Source: Planktothrix sp. UBA8402 (lineage in GTDB: Bacteria; Cyanobacteriota; Cyanobacteriia; Cyanobacteriales; Microcoleaceae). From it: a stretch of DNA of 10,006 nt. Below are positions 1 through 6,065 of this stretch, in pieces. The notes under the pieces were generated by a model. That model saw only the letters and a program-made list of their open reading frames with translations. It made no database searches and was not told the origin of the DNA. Made by a program: the position numbers and the translations under genes. The stretch spans positions 1,140 through 11,145 of the forward strand of contig DMPJ01000225.1 of assembly GCA_003456035.1 (NCBI GenBank), read 5' to 3'. How positions within the stretch are numbered: position 1 is the first letter of the stretch; each line of letters begins with the position of its first letter.

Positions 1-281
1 GATTTCTCATAAGACAATTTAGCTTCCCGTAATTTTGTTAATAATAAACTAGGATGTTGTACCAAATTTCGGCTTTCTTCGTTAATCTGTATATCCAGAT
101 GATTCAGAAATATAGTTCGTTGTTTGCGCTCATTTTCTAAAGCAATAATCGCTTCCATATAACATAAACTGGGCATGATTAAATCCACTCCCGTCGGCGG
201 ATATTTTAGCATTTCTTCGGCTTCTTTGTCCTGACCTTTAGCAATTGCCATAATCAACTTAGTTTCAACATAGAGAATCAT
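1..281 (-). CDS. PIN-like domain protein, partial (C-terminus off the left edge)
   Basis: Reading leftward from ATG at 281, 93 codons are open to the window edge, so the C-terminus is missing. The protein starts MILYVETKLIMAIAKGQDKE and continues with an IMPSLCYMEAIIALENE segment. This resembles the PIN-like proteins of cyanobacteria: a first beta strand ending in an acidic residue (E6 where classical PIN domains have Asp), then a second acidic residue in the helix after the next strand (E43). PIN domains are Mg-dependent RNases, often toxins. Catalytic activity here is inference, because the later acidic residues lie outside the window. Its ATG overlaps the stop of the upstream gene by 4 nt (ATGA), so the two are translationally coupled. 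An AGAGGT at 291-296 lies 9 nt upstream. It could instead be a non-toxin member of the PIN-like group. Confidence 0.7.
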   Translation of the reverse strand, partial: MILYVETKLIMAIAKGQDKEAEEMLKYPPTGVDLIMPSLCYMEAIIALENERKQRTIFLNHLDIQINEESRNLVQHPSLLLTKLREAKLSYEK

Positions 282-772
282 GAAATCTTGACCTCTACTA
301 CATCAACTTCTTGCTCGTTCATTCCATGATCCAGTTTCTCTAGCAAACCGATTTTTTTGATTTCTTCTAAAAATGGAGGATGAGAAGATTGCCATTGATA
401 AGCTAAATCGCTTAACCAAGCTTCCATGAGACTTACAAAATAGTCATAAAATATCCTTTTTTTTCTAAATTCGGGTTCATAATTGCTTAAAGCATCGGCT
501 GTGGTCAATACACAAATAGGCTCCAGCCAATGCTCAGTTCCCCATTTAAAAATACTAATTTTTTCGATATCAGCTAACATTCCAAATGGAATATTACCAT
601 GCGCTTGTGCTAATAAATCTGTAATTTGAGTATTGATTTGGGGGTCTTTTGTGCTGGTTCTAATATCAACCAGTAAGACAGGGTTGCCGTTTTTGTCTCT
701 AGCAACAATATCAGCATTAATAAACAATCGCAAAACTTGAGAATTGATAGGATTACATGAGCTAATGTCCAT
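278..772 (-). CDS. Small PD-(D/E)XK nuclease-like protein
   Basis: 164 residues. The segment ADIVARDKNGNPVLLVDIRT (residues 20-39) has the shape of the PD-(D/E)XK core: an Asp (D21) before a strand, a turn with Gly, then a hydrophobic strand ending in acidic-x-basic. Here the last motif is D36-I-R38 rather than the usual E-x-K. The following helix (PQINTQITDLLAQAHGN) and the strand FGMLADIEKISIFKW also fit the restriction-endonuclease-like fold common in small cyanobacterial proteins. Function and substrate are unknown, and the D/R variant could be inactive. The start is supported by an excellent Shine-Dalgarno, AAAGGAGGT at 777-785, 4 nt before ATG. It lies 52 nt downstream of cobA-hemD on the same strand and overlaps the PIN-like gene by 4 nt, so the two small proteins are probably made together. 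A toxin-antitoxin-like relation is only a hypothesis. Confidence 0.65.
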   Translation of the reverse strand: MDISSCNPINSQVLRLFINADIVARDKNGNPVLLVDIRTSTKDPQINTQITDLLAQAHGNIPFGMLADIEKISIFKWGTEHWLEPICVLTTADALSNYEPEFRKKRIFYDYFVSLMEAWLSDLAYQWQSSHPPFLEEIKKIGLLEKLDHGMNEQEVDVVEVKIS

Positions 773-824
773 AATTACCTCCTTTTTAAAGTCATTTAAG
801 CCGGGAATTAGCAGGCAGGAATAC

Positions 825-2402
825 CTACTTCACATACTGATTAATAATTGCTTGGGTTAATCCTTCTAGGGTATATTCTTGAGGTTCAATATCTACTCGT
901 CCTAATAAATTGATACAACTTTTAGAGGTTTGGGGGCCAATAGAAGCAATACAAATCCCGTCTAAATAATTAGTAAGTAAAGATTCTTTGGGTAGGGTTT
1001 TAATTAATTGATCGAAATTTTTAACAGTTTTAGAACTAGCAAAAGTAATTATATCAATTTTTTGAGTTTGTAAAGCTTCTAAAACTTCAGGCAAAATCCT
1101 CTCAGGACAACCGGATTCATAGGCAGCAACTTCTGTTATAATTGCTCCTTTTGCAGTTAATTCCTGTACTAAAATTTCCCGTCCTCCGGTTTCAACTCGG
1201 GGGAATAAAATTCTTTTTCCTGCTAAGGATTCTGGAAAATGTTCTACTATAGAATCAGCAATAAAATCCGGCGGAATAAAATCAGGTTTTAAACAACGTT
1301 CTTGCAAACTAGCAGCAGTTTTTTTACCGACTACGGCGATTTTAATTTGACTTAAACTGCGGGTATCTTTTCCGAGAGCAATTAATCGATTAAAAAAGTG
1401 TTCCACTCCGTTAGAAGAAGTCAAAATCAACCAATCAAAACTATTTTCTAATTGTACAATGGCTTGATCTAAACTTTCCCAACTCGACGGAGGTGTAATC
1501 ACTAAAGCGGGCATTTCAATAATTGTTGCTCCTTGCTCTTTTAATAATTCACTTTGGAGACTAGATTGTTCTGCGGAGCGAGTAACTAATATGGTTTTAC
1601 CTAATAGTGGTTGGCTCATAATATGCTGATTTAAAATAGAATTTTTGGGTGGTTGATCCTGTTGCCAAGAGTATTGATCCGGGTCGATAAAATCCCGCAA
1701 ACGCACGACTTCACCCACCACAATCACACAGGGAGATAAGGATTGATTCGCTGTTATTTCTATAATATCATTTAATGTACCAACCCAAACTTTTTGTTGA
1801 GGACAACCCCCAGATTTAATAATCGCAATCGGGGTTTGAGGAAGTCGTTCATGGCGTAACAATTGATGGACAATTTCGGCTAAATTGCGTCCTCCCATTA
1901 AAATTACTAGGGTTTCAATCTGGGCAACAATTTGCCAATCTAATGCTTCTAAATCATGGGCGGTCATAACGGCAAAACAACGACTCATCACCGGGTCAGT
2001 TAGGGGAATATGGGCAAGAGTTGGAGCCGCCAAAGCTGAAGAAAGTCCGGGGATAACTTGAAATTTACATTTTGATTCAATTAAGGCTTGAATTTCGGAA
2101 GTTGTGCGTCCAAAAATAAAAGGATCGCCTCCTTTTAAACGGATAACTTGTTTTCCTTCTTGGCAATATTTAACCAATAATTGATTGATTTCTGTCTGGA
2201 GAGTGCTGGGTTTTCCGCCTCGTTTTCCTACGTCTAATTTTAAACAATTTGTGGGAACTAATGTTAAAATAGAGTTATCTACTAAAGCATCATAAATTAT
2301 TACTTCTGCTTTAGAAAGTAATTGTTGGGCTTGTAGGGTAAGATAGGCAATCTCTCCTAACCCAGCCCCGATTAAATAAACTTTTCCAGTTGGGTTGATC
2401 AT
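825..2402 (-). CDS. cobA-hemD: Fused uroporphyrinogen-III C-methyltransferase / uroporphyrinogen-III synthase (CobA-HemD)
   Basis: 525 residues, cytosolic, two enzymes in one chain. Residues about 5-245 are a tetrapyrrole methylase: KVYLIGAG near the N-terminus, VGKRGGKPS (58-66), RLKGGDPFIFGR (88-99), and an IPGLSSALAAPTLAHIPLTD segment (118-137). This domain methylates uroporphyrinogen III twice with S-adenosylmethionine to give precorrin-2, towards siroheme and cobalamin. After a linker (about 246-264), residues 266-520 are HemD-like: GKTILVTRS, then ILTSSNGVEHFF, KIAVVGKKTA, and ITFASSKTVKNF near the end. HemD closes hydroxymethylbilane into uroporphyrinogen III. So the protein makes the branch-point compound and diverts it. 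The first glycine motif reads GAGLGE where CobA enzymes usually have GAGPGD. There is no clear Shine-Dalgarno before ATG 2402, which is common in cyanobacteria. The family call is secure; exact domain limits are approximate. Confidence 0.93.
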   Translation of the reverse strand: MINPTGKVYLIGAGLGEIAYLTLQAQQLLSKAEVIIYDALVDNSILTLVPTNCLKLDVGKRGGKPSTLQTEINQLLVKYCQEGKQVIRLKGGDPFIFGRTTSEIQALIESKCKFQVIPGLSSALAAPTLAHIPLTDPVMSRCFAVMTAHDLEALDWQIVAQIETLVILMGGRNLAEIVHQLLRHERLPQTPIAIIKSGGCPQQKVWVGTLNDIIEITANQSLSPCVIVVGEVVRLRDFIDPDQYSWQQDQPPKNSILNQHIMSQPLLGKTILVTRSAEQSSLQSELLKEQGATIIEMPALVITPPSSWESLDQAIVQLENSFDWLILTSSNGVEHFFNRLIALGKDTRSLSQIKIAVVGKKTAASLQERCLKPDFIPPDFIADSIVEHFPESLAGKRILFPRVETGGREILVQELTAKGAIITEVAAYESGCPERILPEVLEALQTQKIDIITFASSKTVKNFDQLIKTLPKESLLTNYLDGICIASIGPQTSKSCINLLGRVDIEPQEYTLEGLTQAIINQYVK

Positions 2403-2486
2403 TGATAAATTTTATAAAAATTCAGGTTCAAATCTGATTTTATCCTAATTTAAGGGTGTGAAACTTTAAGAAGTGTCACATTGGCT

Positions 2487-2502
2487 ATAGTAATATTACT
2501 AT
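2487..2502. promoter_or_regulatory. 16-bp perfect palindrome, possible operator
   Basis: ATAGTAATATTACTAT is its own reverse complement and is followed directly by a T run. It lies in the 186-bp spacer between the divergent cobA-hemD and the membrane-protein gene, a usual place for a dimeric repressor or activator site. The regulator is not identifiable. Being AT-only apart from one G-C pair in each half, it could be a chance palindrome. Confidence 0.3.
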
Positions 2503-2534
2503 TTTTTTCCATAATCGGGGAACACAGGGATGGT

Positions 2535-2577
2535 GGTGCGTGCGCGAAACGCTTACGCACCCTACTAATTGAGTAGG
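2535..2577. repeat. Dispersed palindromic repeat: two adjacent hairpins
   Basis: GGTGCGT (2535-2541) pairs with ACGCACC (2555-2561) around a GC-rich core. It is followed immediately by CCTACT (2561-2566) pairing with AGTAGG (2572-2577) around a 5-nt loop. The GC-rich block stands out sharply from the AT-rich surroundings. It matches my recollection of a GGTGCGT...ACGCACC repeat scattered through filamentous cyanobacterial genomes. It ends about 11 nt before the ATG at 2589, so it would sit in that gene's 5' leader. Confidence 0.6.
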
Positions 2578-2588
2578 ATTTTATCGAC

Positions 2589-3365
2589 ATGAGAATACAG
2601 TTTGGTTATGGTAATTTTGGTTTGGGATTAACAATTGTTTTGTTAATCATGTTTAGTGTGTTACAATGGTTACAAATTCCGGCGGGAACCTTTGTCGATT
2701 GGGTAATTGCTTGTGCAGTTTTTTGGTGGTTATTATTAATTGTAACTGTTCCTTGGAATATTCATTTTGAAGCTAAAGAAGTTTTAGCTGAAGCCGAAGA
2801 ATCGAAAAAAAAAGGGATTCCGGTTGAACAGAAACAGGTGGAATATGTGACTAATTTAGCCCGACGTTCCCTTGGGGTGGCTTTGGGTTTACATTTGTTA
2901 TCTACTCTGGGACTTTATGGGTTAGCTTGGTCGGGAATTAGTCTAGTAGGTTATTTGGGTTCGGGGGCGGCTTTATTATTAACTATTTTACGGCCATCGG
3001 TGCGGGCTTACCAATATTTATCCGCACGATTAGCAATGGTTAGACGTCAAATTTCTTACCCCCGTGAGGATGTTGTAGAACTGCGAAATCGCTTTGAAAC
3101 GGTGGAATTAACCTTGAAAGAATTACAAAGCCAATTAAACCTGAAATATGCTGATTCTTGGGCTTCTCAACAGGAACAAAGATGGCAAGCTAATCGTCAA
3201 GATTTCACCCGGTTAACGGCGGATTTAGAAACATTAAAAGCTAGTAATTTATCGGAACATGATCGTTTAGAAAAAGAGGCAAAAAATGCGATCGCGCAAT
3301 TGACAACCGATGGACAATTTCTCAATCATGTTAGAGAAATTATTAGATTTGTAAAAGAGGCGTAA
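2589..3365 (+). CDS. Conserved-type membrane protein with four helices and a coiled-coil tail, function unknown
   Basis: 258 residues. I do not recognise a named family. Hydrophobic segments fall at about 11-29, 36-55, 95-113 and 116-134. Between the second and third is a charged stretch rich in Glu and Lys (61-90). From about 160 to 240 the chain is polar and heptad-like (VVELRNRFETVELTLKELQ and onward), which predicts a cytoplasmic coiled coil. There is no cleavable signal peptide; the first helix probably acts as the anchor. The two hydrophobic hairpins plus a coiled-coil tail suggest a scaffold or membrane-shaping role, but this is inference only. The start ATG has no strong Shine-Dalgarno; a GTAGGA lies 10 nt upstream inside the hairpin repeat. 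The gene is divergent from cobA-hemD and carries a HIP1 octamer near its end. Confidence 0.8.
   Translation: MRIQFGYGNFGLGLTIVLLIMFSVLQWLQIPAGTFVDWVIACAVFWWLLLIVTVPWNIHFEAKEVLAEAEESKKKGIPVEQKQVEYVTNLARRSLGVALGLHLLSTLGLYGLAWSGISLVGYLGSGAALLLTILRPSVRAYQYLSARLAMVRRQISYPREDVVELRNRFETVELTLKELQSQLNLKYADSWASQQEQRWQANRQDFTRLTADLETLKASNLSEHDRLEKEAKNAIAQLTTDGQFLNHVREIIRFVKEA
3288..3295. repeat. HIP1 octamer GCGATCGC
   Basis: A single copy of the highly iterated palindrome GCGATCGC, overrepresented in many cyanobacterial genomes, lies inside the 3' part of the membrane-protein gene. It supports the cyanobacterial assignment. Confidence 0.7.
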
Positions 3366-3600
3366 TTGGTTGACTATTAACTCTTGATAGTATAGCAACT
3401 AGGACAATGTATAGGCTGTCCCGTACAGGAGAATGGGAGAATCCAGGTTCTAATATAACATAAGCTTCAAGTGCTATACTCAAGGGAATTCTTGTGGGCT
3501 CGAAGGTGAAAAAATTATTCAGTTCGGATGGGATATCTGGGGACAAACACGCACCCTCACTATCTCCATTTATTGGGCGGACATTGCTGAGGAGAAAAAA
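3366..3600. other. Spacer upstream of the toxin-antitoxin pair, with weak promoter-like elements
   Basis: 235 bp without a convincing gene. TTGACT (3370-3375) and TATAGC (3391-3396) resemble -35 and -10 boxes but are only 15 bp apart. A GGACA/TGTCC inverted repeat (3402-3406 and 3417-3421) follows and could be an operator, because antitoxins of this class usually repress their own promoter. The frame of the antitoxin stays open upstream from 3454 to 3600 without an ATG, GTG or TTG start, so it may be a gene remnant or chance. An antisense 67-codon frame (3343-3546) has no family resemblance that I can see. Confidence 0.3.
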
Positions 3601-3837
3601 ATGAAAAGTGTTACACCAAAGGAATTACGAGGTAATCTTGAGAATTTGCTCGACGAGATTTTAAGAACAGGGATACCTCTGGAAATTGATCGGGGGGGGA
3701 AACGTCTCCGCATTGTCCCAGTAGAAAAGTTAGAAAAGTTACAGAATTTAGTATATCGTTCTCATTTTATTTTAGGAGAACCGGACGATCTGATCGATCT
3801 CAATTGGGAGCAGGAGGTCAATCTTGATCTACCTTGA
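3601..3837 (+). CDS. Type II antitoxin, Phd/YefM-like (VapB role)
   Basis: 78 residues. The N-terminal half (MKSVTPKELRGNLENLLDEI, then GIPLEIDRGGKRLRIVPVEK) is the Phd/YefM fold: a short strand, helices, and the strand pair that forms the DNA-binding dimer. The acidic C-terminus (LGEPDDLIDLNWEQEVNLDLP) is the usual disordered tail that wraps the toxin. It would neutralise the PIN toxin encoded next and repress their shared promoter; this role is inferred from family and position. The ATG has a GAGGAG ribosome-binding site at 3589-3594, 6 nt upstream. The gene overlaps the toxin by 14 nt. Confidence 0.85.
   Translation: MKSVTPKELRGNLENLLDEILRTGIPLEIDRGGKRLRIVPVEKLEKLQNLVYRSHFILGEPDDLIDLNWEQEVNLDLP
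3812..3818 (+). promoter_or_regulatory. Shine-Dalgarno that fixes the TTG start of the toxin
   Basis: AGGAGGT, a full match to the anti-Shine-Dalgarno, sits 5 nt before TTG at 3824. No in-frame ATG lies near it, and TTG places the conserved first PIN strand (MIYLDTH) exactly at the N-terminus. The site lies inside the antitoxin coding sequence. Confidence 0.8.
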
Positions 3838-4201
3838 TACTCATGTTGTAGTTTGGCTGTATGCAGGATTAACGGACAAATTGAGTGATTTAGCGAAGTC
3901 TTTGATTAATACTCATGATCTCTACATTTCACCGATGGTACGTTTGGAGTTGAAATATCTCTACGAAATTGGACGAATTTCAGAACAGCCGGATCCCATT
4001 ATTGCTGATTTGGGCGATATCATTGGTTTGAGGATTTGTGAGCAAGATTTTAATAAAGTGATTGGTTATAGTCTGGGATTAGATTGGACTCGTGACCCAT
4101 TTGATCGTCTTATTGTTGCTCATGCAGCGGTAAATGGGAATATTTTACTGACAAAAGACAACATAATTTTGGCGAATTATGTTCAAGCGAAATGGGAATA
4201 A
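3824..4201 (+). CDS. VapC-type PIN-domain ribonuclease toxin
   Basis: 125 residues, the usual VapC length. The acidic PIN residues are all present: D5 in MIYLDTH, E42 in MVRLELKYL, D91 and D94 in RDPFDRLIVAHA, and D112 in LLTKDN. They coordinate Mg for RNA cleavage, typically of tRNA or rRNA; the target here is unknown. The RDPFDRLIVAHA motif is typical of the PIN subfamily paired with Phd-like antitoxins. It starts at TTG behind a perfect Shine-Dalgarno and overlaps the antitoxin stop by 14 nt in another frame, so translation is coupled. Nothing suggests inactivation. Such pairs are mobile and usually stabilise genome segments or respond to stress. Confidence 0.92.
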   Translation: MIYLDTHVVVWLYAGLTDKLSDLAKSLINTHDLYISPMVRLELKYLYEIGRISEQPDPIIADLGDIIGLRICEQDFNKVIGYSLGLDWTRDPFDRLIVAHAAVNGNILLTKDNIILANYVQAKWE

Positions 4202-4218
4202 TTGATCATCAATATATC

Positions 4219-4269
4219 TTATCCCAGATTGGGAAACACGGGTAAAGAAATATTGAGCATTGTCATCAT
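4219..4269 (-). CDS. Possible 16-residue peptide ORF
   Basis: Reading leftward, GGAGGTT (4273-4279) is followed 3 nt later by ATG at 4269 and the frame MMTMLNISLPVFPNLG then TAA. The Shine-Dalgarno and start geometry is better than for several real genes here. However, a 16-codon frame carries no statistical weight, and I recognise no family. It lies just past the 3' end of the amidase gene on the same strand. It could be a remnant of a lost gene or chance. Confidence 0.15.
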   Translation of the reverse strand: MMTMLNISLPVFPNLG

Positions 4270-4279
4270 TTTAACCTCC

Positions 4280-4296
4280 ATAAAATCCTATTTTAT
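4280..4296. terminator. Weak AT-only hairpin between convergent genes
   Basis: ATAAAAT, loop CCT, ATTTTAT: a perfect 7-bp stem made only of A-T pairs. Its position between the ends of the convergent toxin and amidase genes fits a bidirectional terminator, but the stem is weak and no long T run follows. Confidence 0.25.
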
Positions 4297-4317
4297 CTGA
4301 TCCAATTATAATAATCC

Positions 4318-5670
4318 TTAAATTTCATAAAGTCTTCTAAGTAAGGCTAAAATTTGCTCGCCGTAGGTGGAATCATCTGACCATCTTCCGCTTAATTGTT
4401 CTACAAAAGGAGCTATTCCTCTGGTGACAAATTCAAACCGAGGATCAACAATATCCTGGACTAAAGGTTCATAACTTGCGTAGGCTTTTAGATGTTGAAT
4501 ATGGGCTCTAACTCCGATTTCAATAGTAGGAAAAGAGGCAATTTCAGAAGCTCCACCCAAACTTCCTAAACCTCCGAAATTGTTTTGTTCAAGTTTGAGA
4601 ATTCCACCAAATTGTAAAAAGTTGGTTTCTAAACACATTTGACAGAAAGCAATATCATGATTAACTCCTTCAATAGCAGATTCTTCTCGATAATATTTAG
4701 CAATTTGAGGAACGGTATTGATAGTATTAGAATCCTGGGTTTTGATAAACATAATTAATTGAACTTCTGTGGTTAAACCATTGCCCATAATCTGATCAAT
4801 TTGACCATTATAGGGACGAATATTAGAACGCAAGATAACACTTCGATTCGGATTATCCCAACCAACAGAAATACCAAAGTTCTTGAAATCAACAGAACGA
4901 ATATAAACAATATTATTATACCTAATTCTTCTAACTCTGGAGGAAATTTGAGATAAATTTAATCCTAATTTATCAACTAAATCAATGGGAATATAGGAAT
5001 TTCCATTAACCAAAATTCCATTTTCTCCATAGCGACGGCCATTAATATTAATCCCAATAGAACCATAAACAGGTGTACCAGGGGGGACGGTTGGAATCGG
5101 AGTTGTTGAACTATTTTCAAACCAAGTTGTGATCCCATTGGCAATACCAATAGCAATATCTTGACGTCGGTTTTGAATTAAAGCTCTATCGGTCGGATTT
5201 GTTAAAAATCCCAATTCAATATAGATAGAAGGAATTGCAATCCAACGGCAAAAAATTAAACTTCCTAACCCGGTTTCTGTGTCGGGTTTTGCCCCGCGAT
5301 TCGGAAGTTGAGGAACTTGTTGTAACAGAGATAATAATAGGGATTCGGCATCTTTTTTGCGGGCTTGATTACCAGCAATATAAAAGGCTGTAGCACCCCT
5401 AATTAGAGGGTTTGATGAGCCTCCCGTTTGCAATTCTAAAGCCATATCTCCTAACCGAGAATGGGTATTAATCCAATCAATTGTTTGAGTTTGACTCAGA
5501 TCATCGGGAACAGTAATAACTTGTAAATCCCTAGAACGCAATTCACTGACAACTAAATCCCGAATCCGAATTATTTCCTGTGCTTCGGTTGTCCCTCCGG
5601 CAATAATACCAGGGTCTCTTGCACCATTTTCAAATCCTCCATGACCTGCGGATAAAAAAATTCTTGTCAT
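4318..5670 (-). CDS. Peptidoglycan hydrolase: N-acetylmuramoyl-L-alanine amidase plus glucosaminidase
   Basis: 450 residues in three parts. Residues 1-190 are an Amidase_3 domain (zinc amidase that cuts the peptide from muramic acid): SAGHGG with H10, E29 in GGTTEAQEI, and catalytic-type E152 in IYIELGFLTNP. The third zinc-ligand region reads ALELQTGG (77-84), with Q81 where most members have His in an IHAN-like motif. A Pro/Thr-rich linker (about 190-204) leads to a stalk-like beta domain (206-283, INGRRYGENGILVNGNSYIP). Residues about 295-450 resemble a GH73 glucosaminidase, with E348 in CLETNFLQFGG as the likely catalytic acid, followed by NNFGGLG. No signal peptide is visible: the first amidase strand starts at residue 2. 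Export would need another route, or lysis. Start ATG 5670 has only a weak GAGAGC upstream. It is the last gene of a probable three-gene leftward operon. Confidence 0.88.
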   Translation of the reverse strand: MTRIFLSAGHGGFENGARDPGIIAGGTTEAQEIIRIRDLVVSELRSRDLQVITVPDDLSQTQTIDWINTHSRLGDMALELQTGGSSNPLIRGATAFYIAGNQARKKDAESLLLSLLQQVPQLPNRGAKPDTETGLGSLIFCRWIAIPSIYIELGFLTNPTDRALIQNRRQDIAIGIANGITTWFENSSTTPIPTVPPGTPVYGSIGININGRRYGENGILVNGNSYIPIDLVDKLGLNLSQISSRVRRIRYNNIVYIRSVDFKNFGISVGWDNPNRSVILRSNIRPYNGQIDQIMGNGLTTEVQLIMFIKTQDSNTINTVPQIAKYYREESAIEGVNHDIAFCQMCLETNFLQFGGILKLEQNNFGGLGSLGGASEIASFPTIEIGVRAHIQHLKAYASYEPLVQDIVDPRFEFVTRGIAPFVEQLSGRWSDDSTYGEQILALLRRLYEI

Positions 5671-5745
5671 TGTTTAAGCTCTCGATTTTAAGTTTAATTC
5701 CGATGGAAAACCGTTTAATTTTAGATCAAATTCAGGCTCCTTAGT

Positions 5746-6036
5746 TCACCAAATTAAATCTATGATCATGTAAATACTGACAATTAATAATAATATTGCC
5801 ATTTTTTGGGTGAGTTGTAGAGTTGGGGAAGGAATCATCGCTTCCCGAATTAACATGGAAGTGGATGATCCAGCCACATAACTCATGGATAAAACTAAAT
5901 AAGGCCATTGTTCATTCCAAATCCAAATTAATAGTAAAAAAAATCCTAACATTAACATCAGTGCCTCAACAAACTGAGGTGGGTTATATTGGGTTGATAA
6001 AACTAAGGTTTGCCACCAAAAATGCCAACGTCTCAT
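5746..6036 (-). CDS. Small membrane protein with three predicted helices, function unknown
   Basis: 96 residues from ATG 6036. A TTG at 6051 would add five residues (MSIFG), but neither start has a good Shine-Dalgarno; I prefer ATG. The N-terminus is basic and aromatic (MRRWHFWWQT). Hydrophobic helices lie at about 21-40, 43-63 and 77-95, and the chain ends right after the last helix. I do not recognise a family. It sits 29 nt after the stop of the phosphoribosyltransferase gene and 75 nt before the hydrolase ATG, all on one strand, so co-transcription is likely. An antisense 89-codon frame (5823-6092) looks like a shadow: it has no motifs, while this strand has clear membrane periodicity. 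Confidence 0.65.
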   Translation of the reverse strand: MRRWHFWWQTLVLSTQYNPPQFVEALMLMLGFFLLLIWIWNEQWPYLVLSMSYVAGSSTSMLIREAMIPSPTLQLTQKMAILLLIVSIYMIIDLIW

Positions 6037-6065
6037 ACCAAAAATGCTCAACTGTGAATCAATAT

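Noticed and set aside
3343..3546. 67-codon leftward frame overlapping the end of the membrane-protein gene
   Set aside because: It has no recognisable motif, overlaps a better gene, and lies in the toxin-antitoxin upstream region. I could not support it as a gene.
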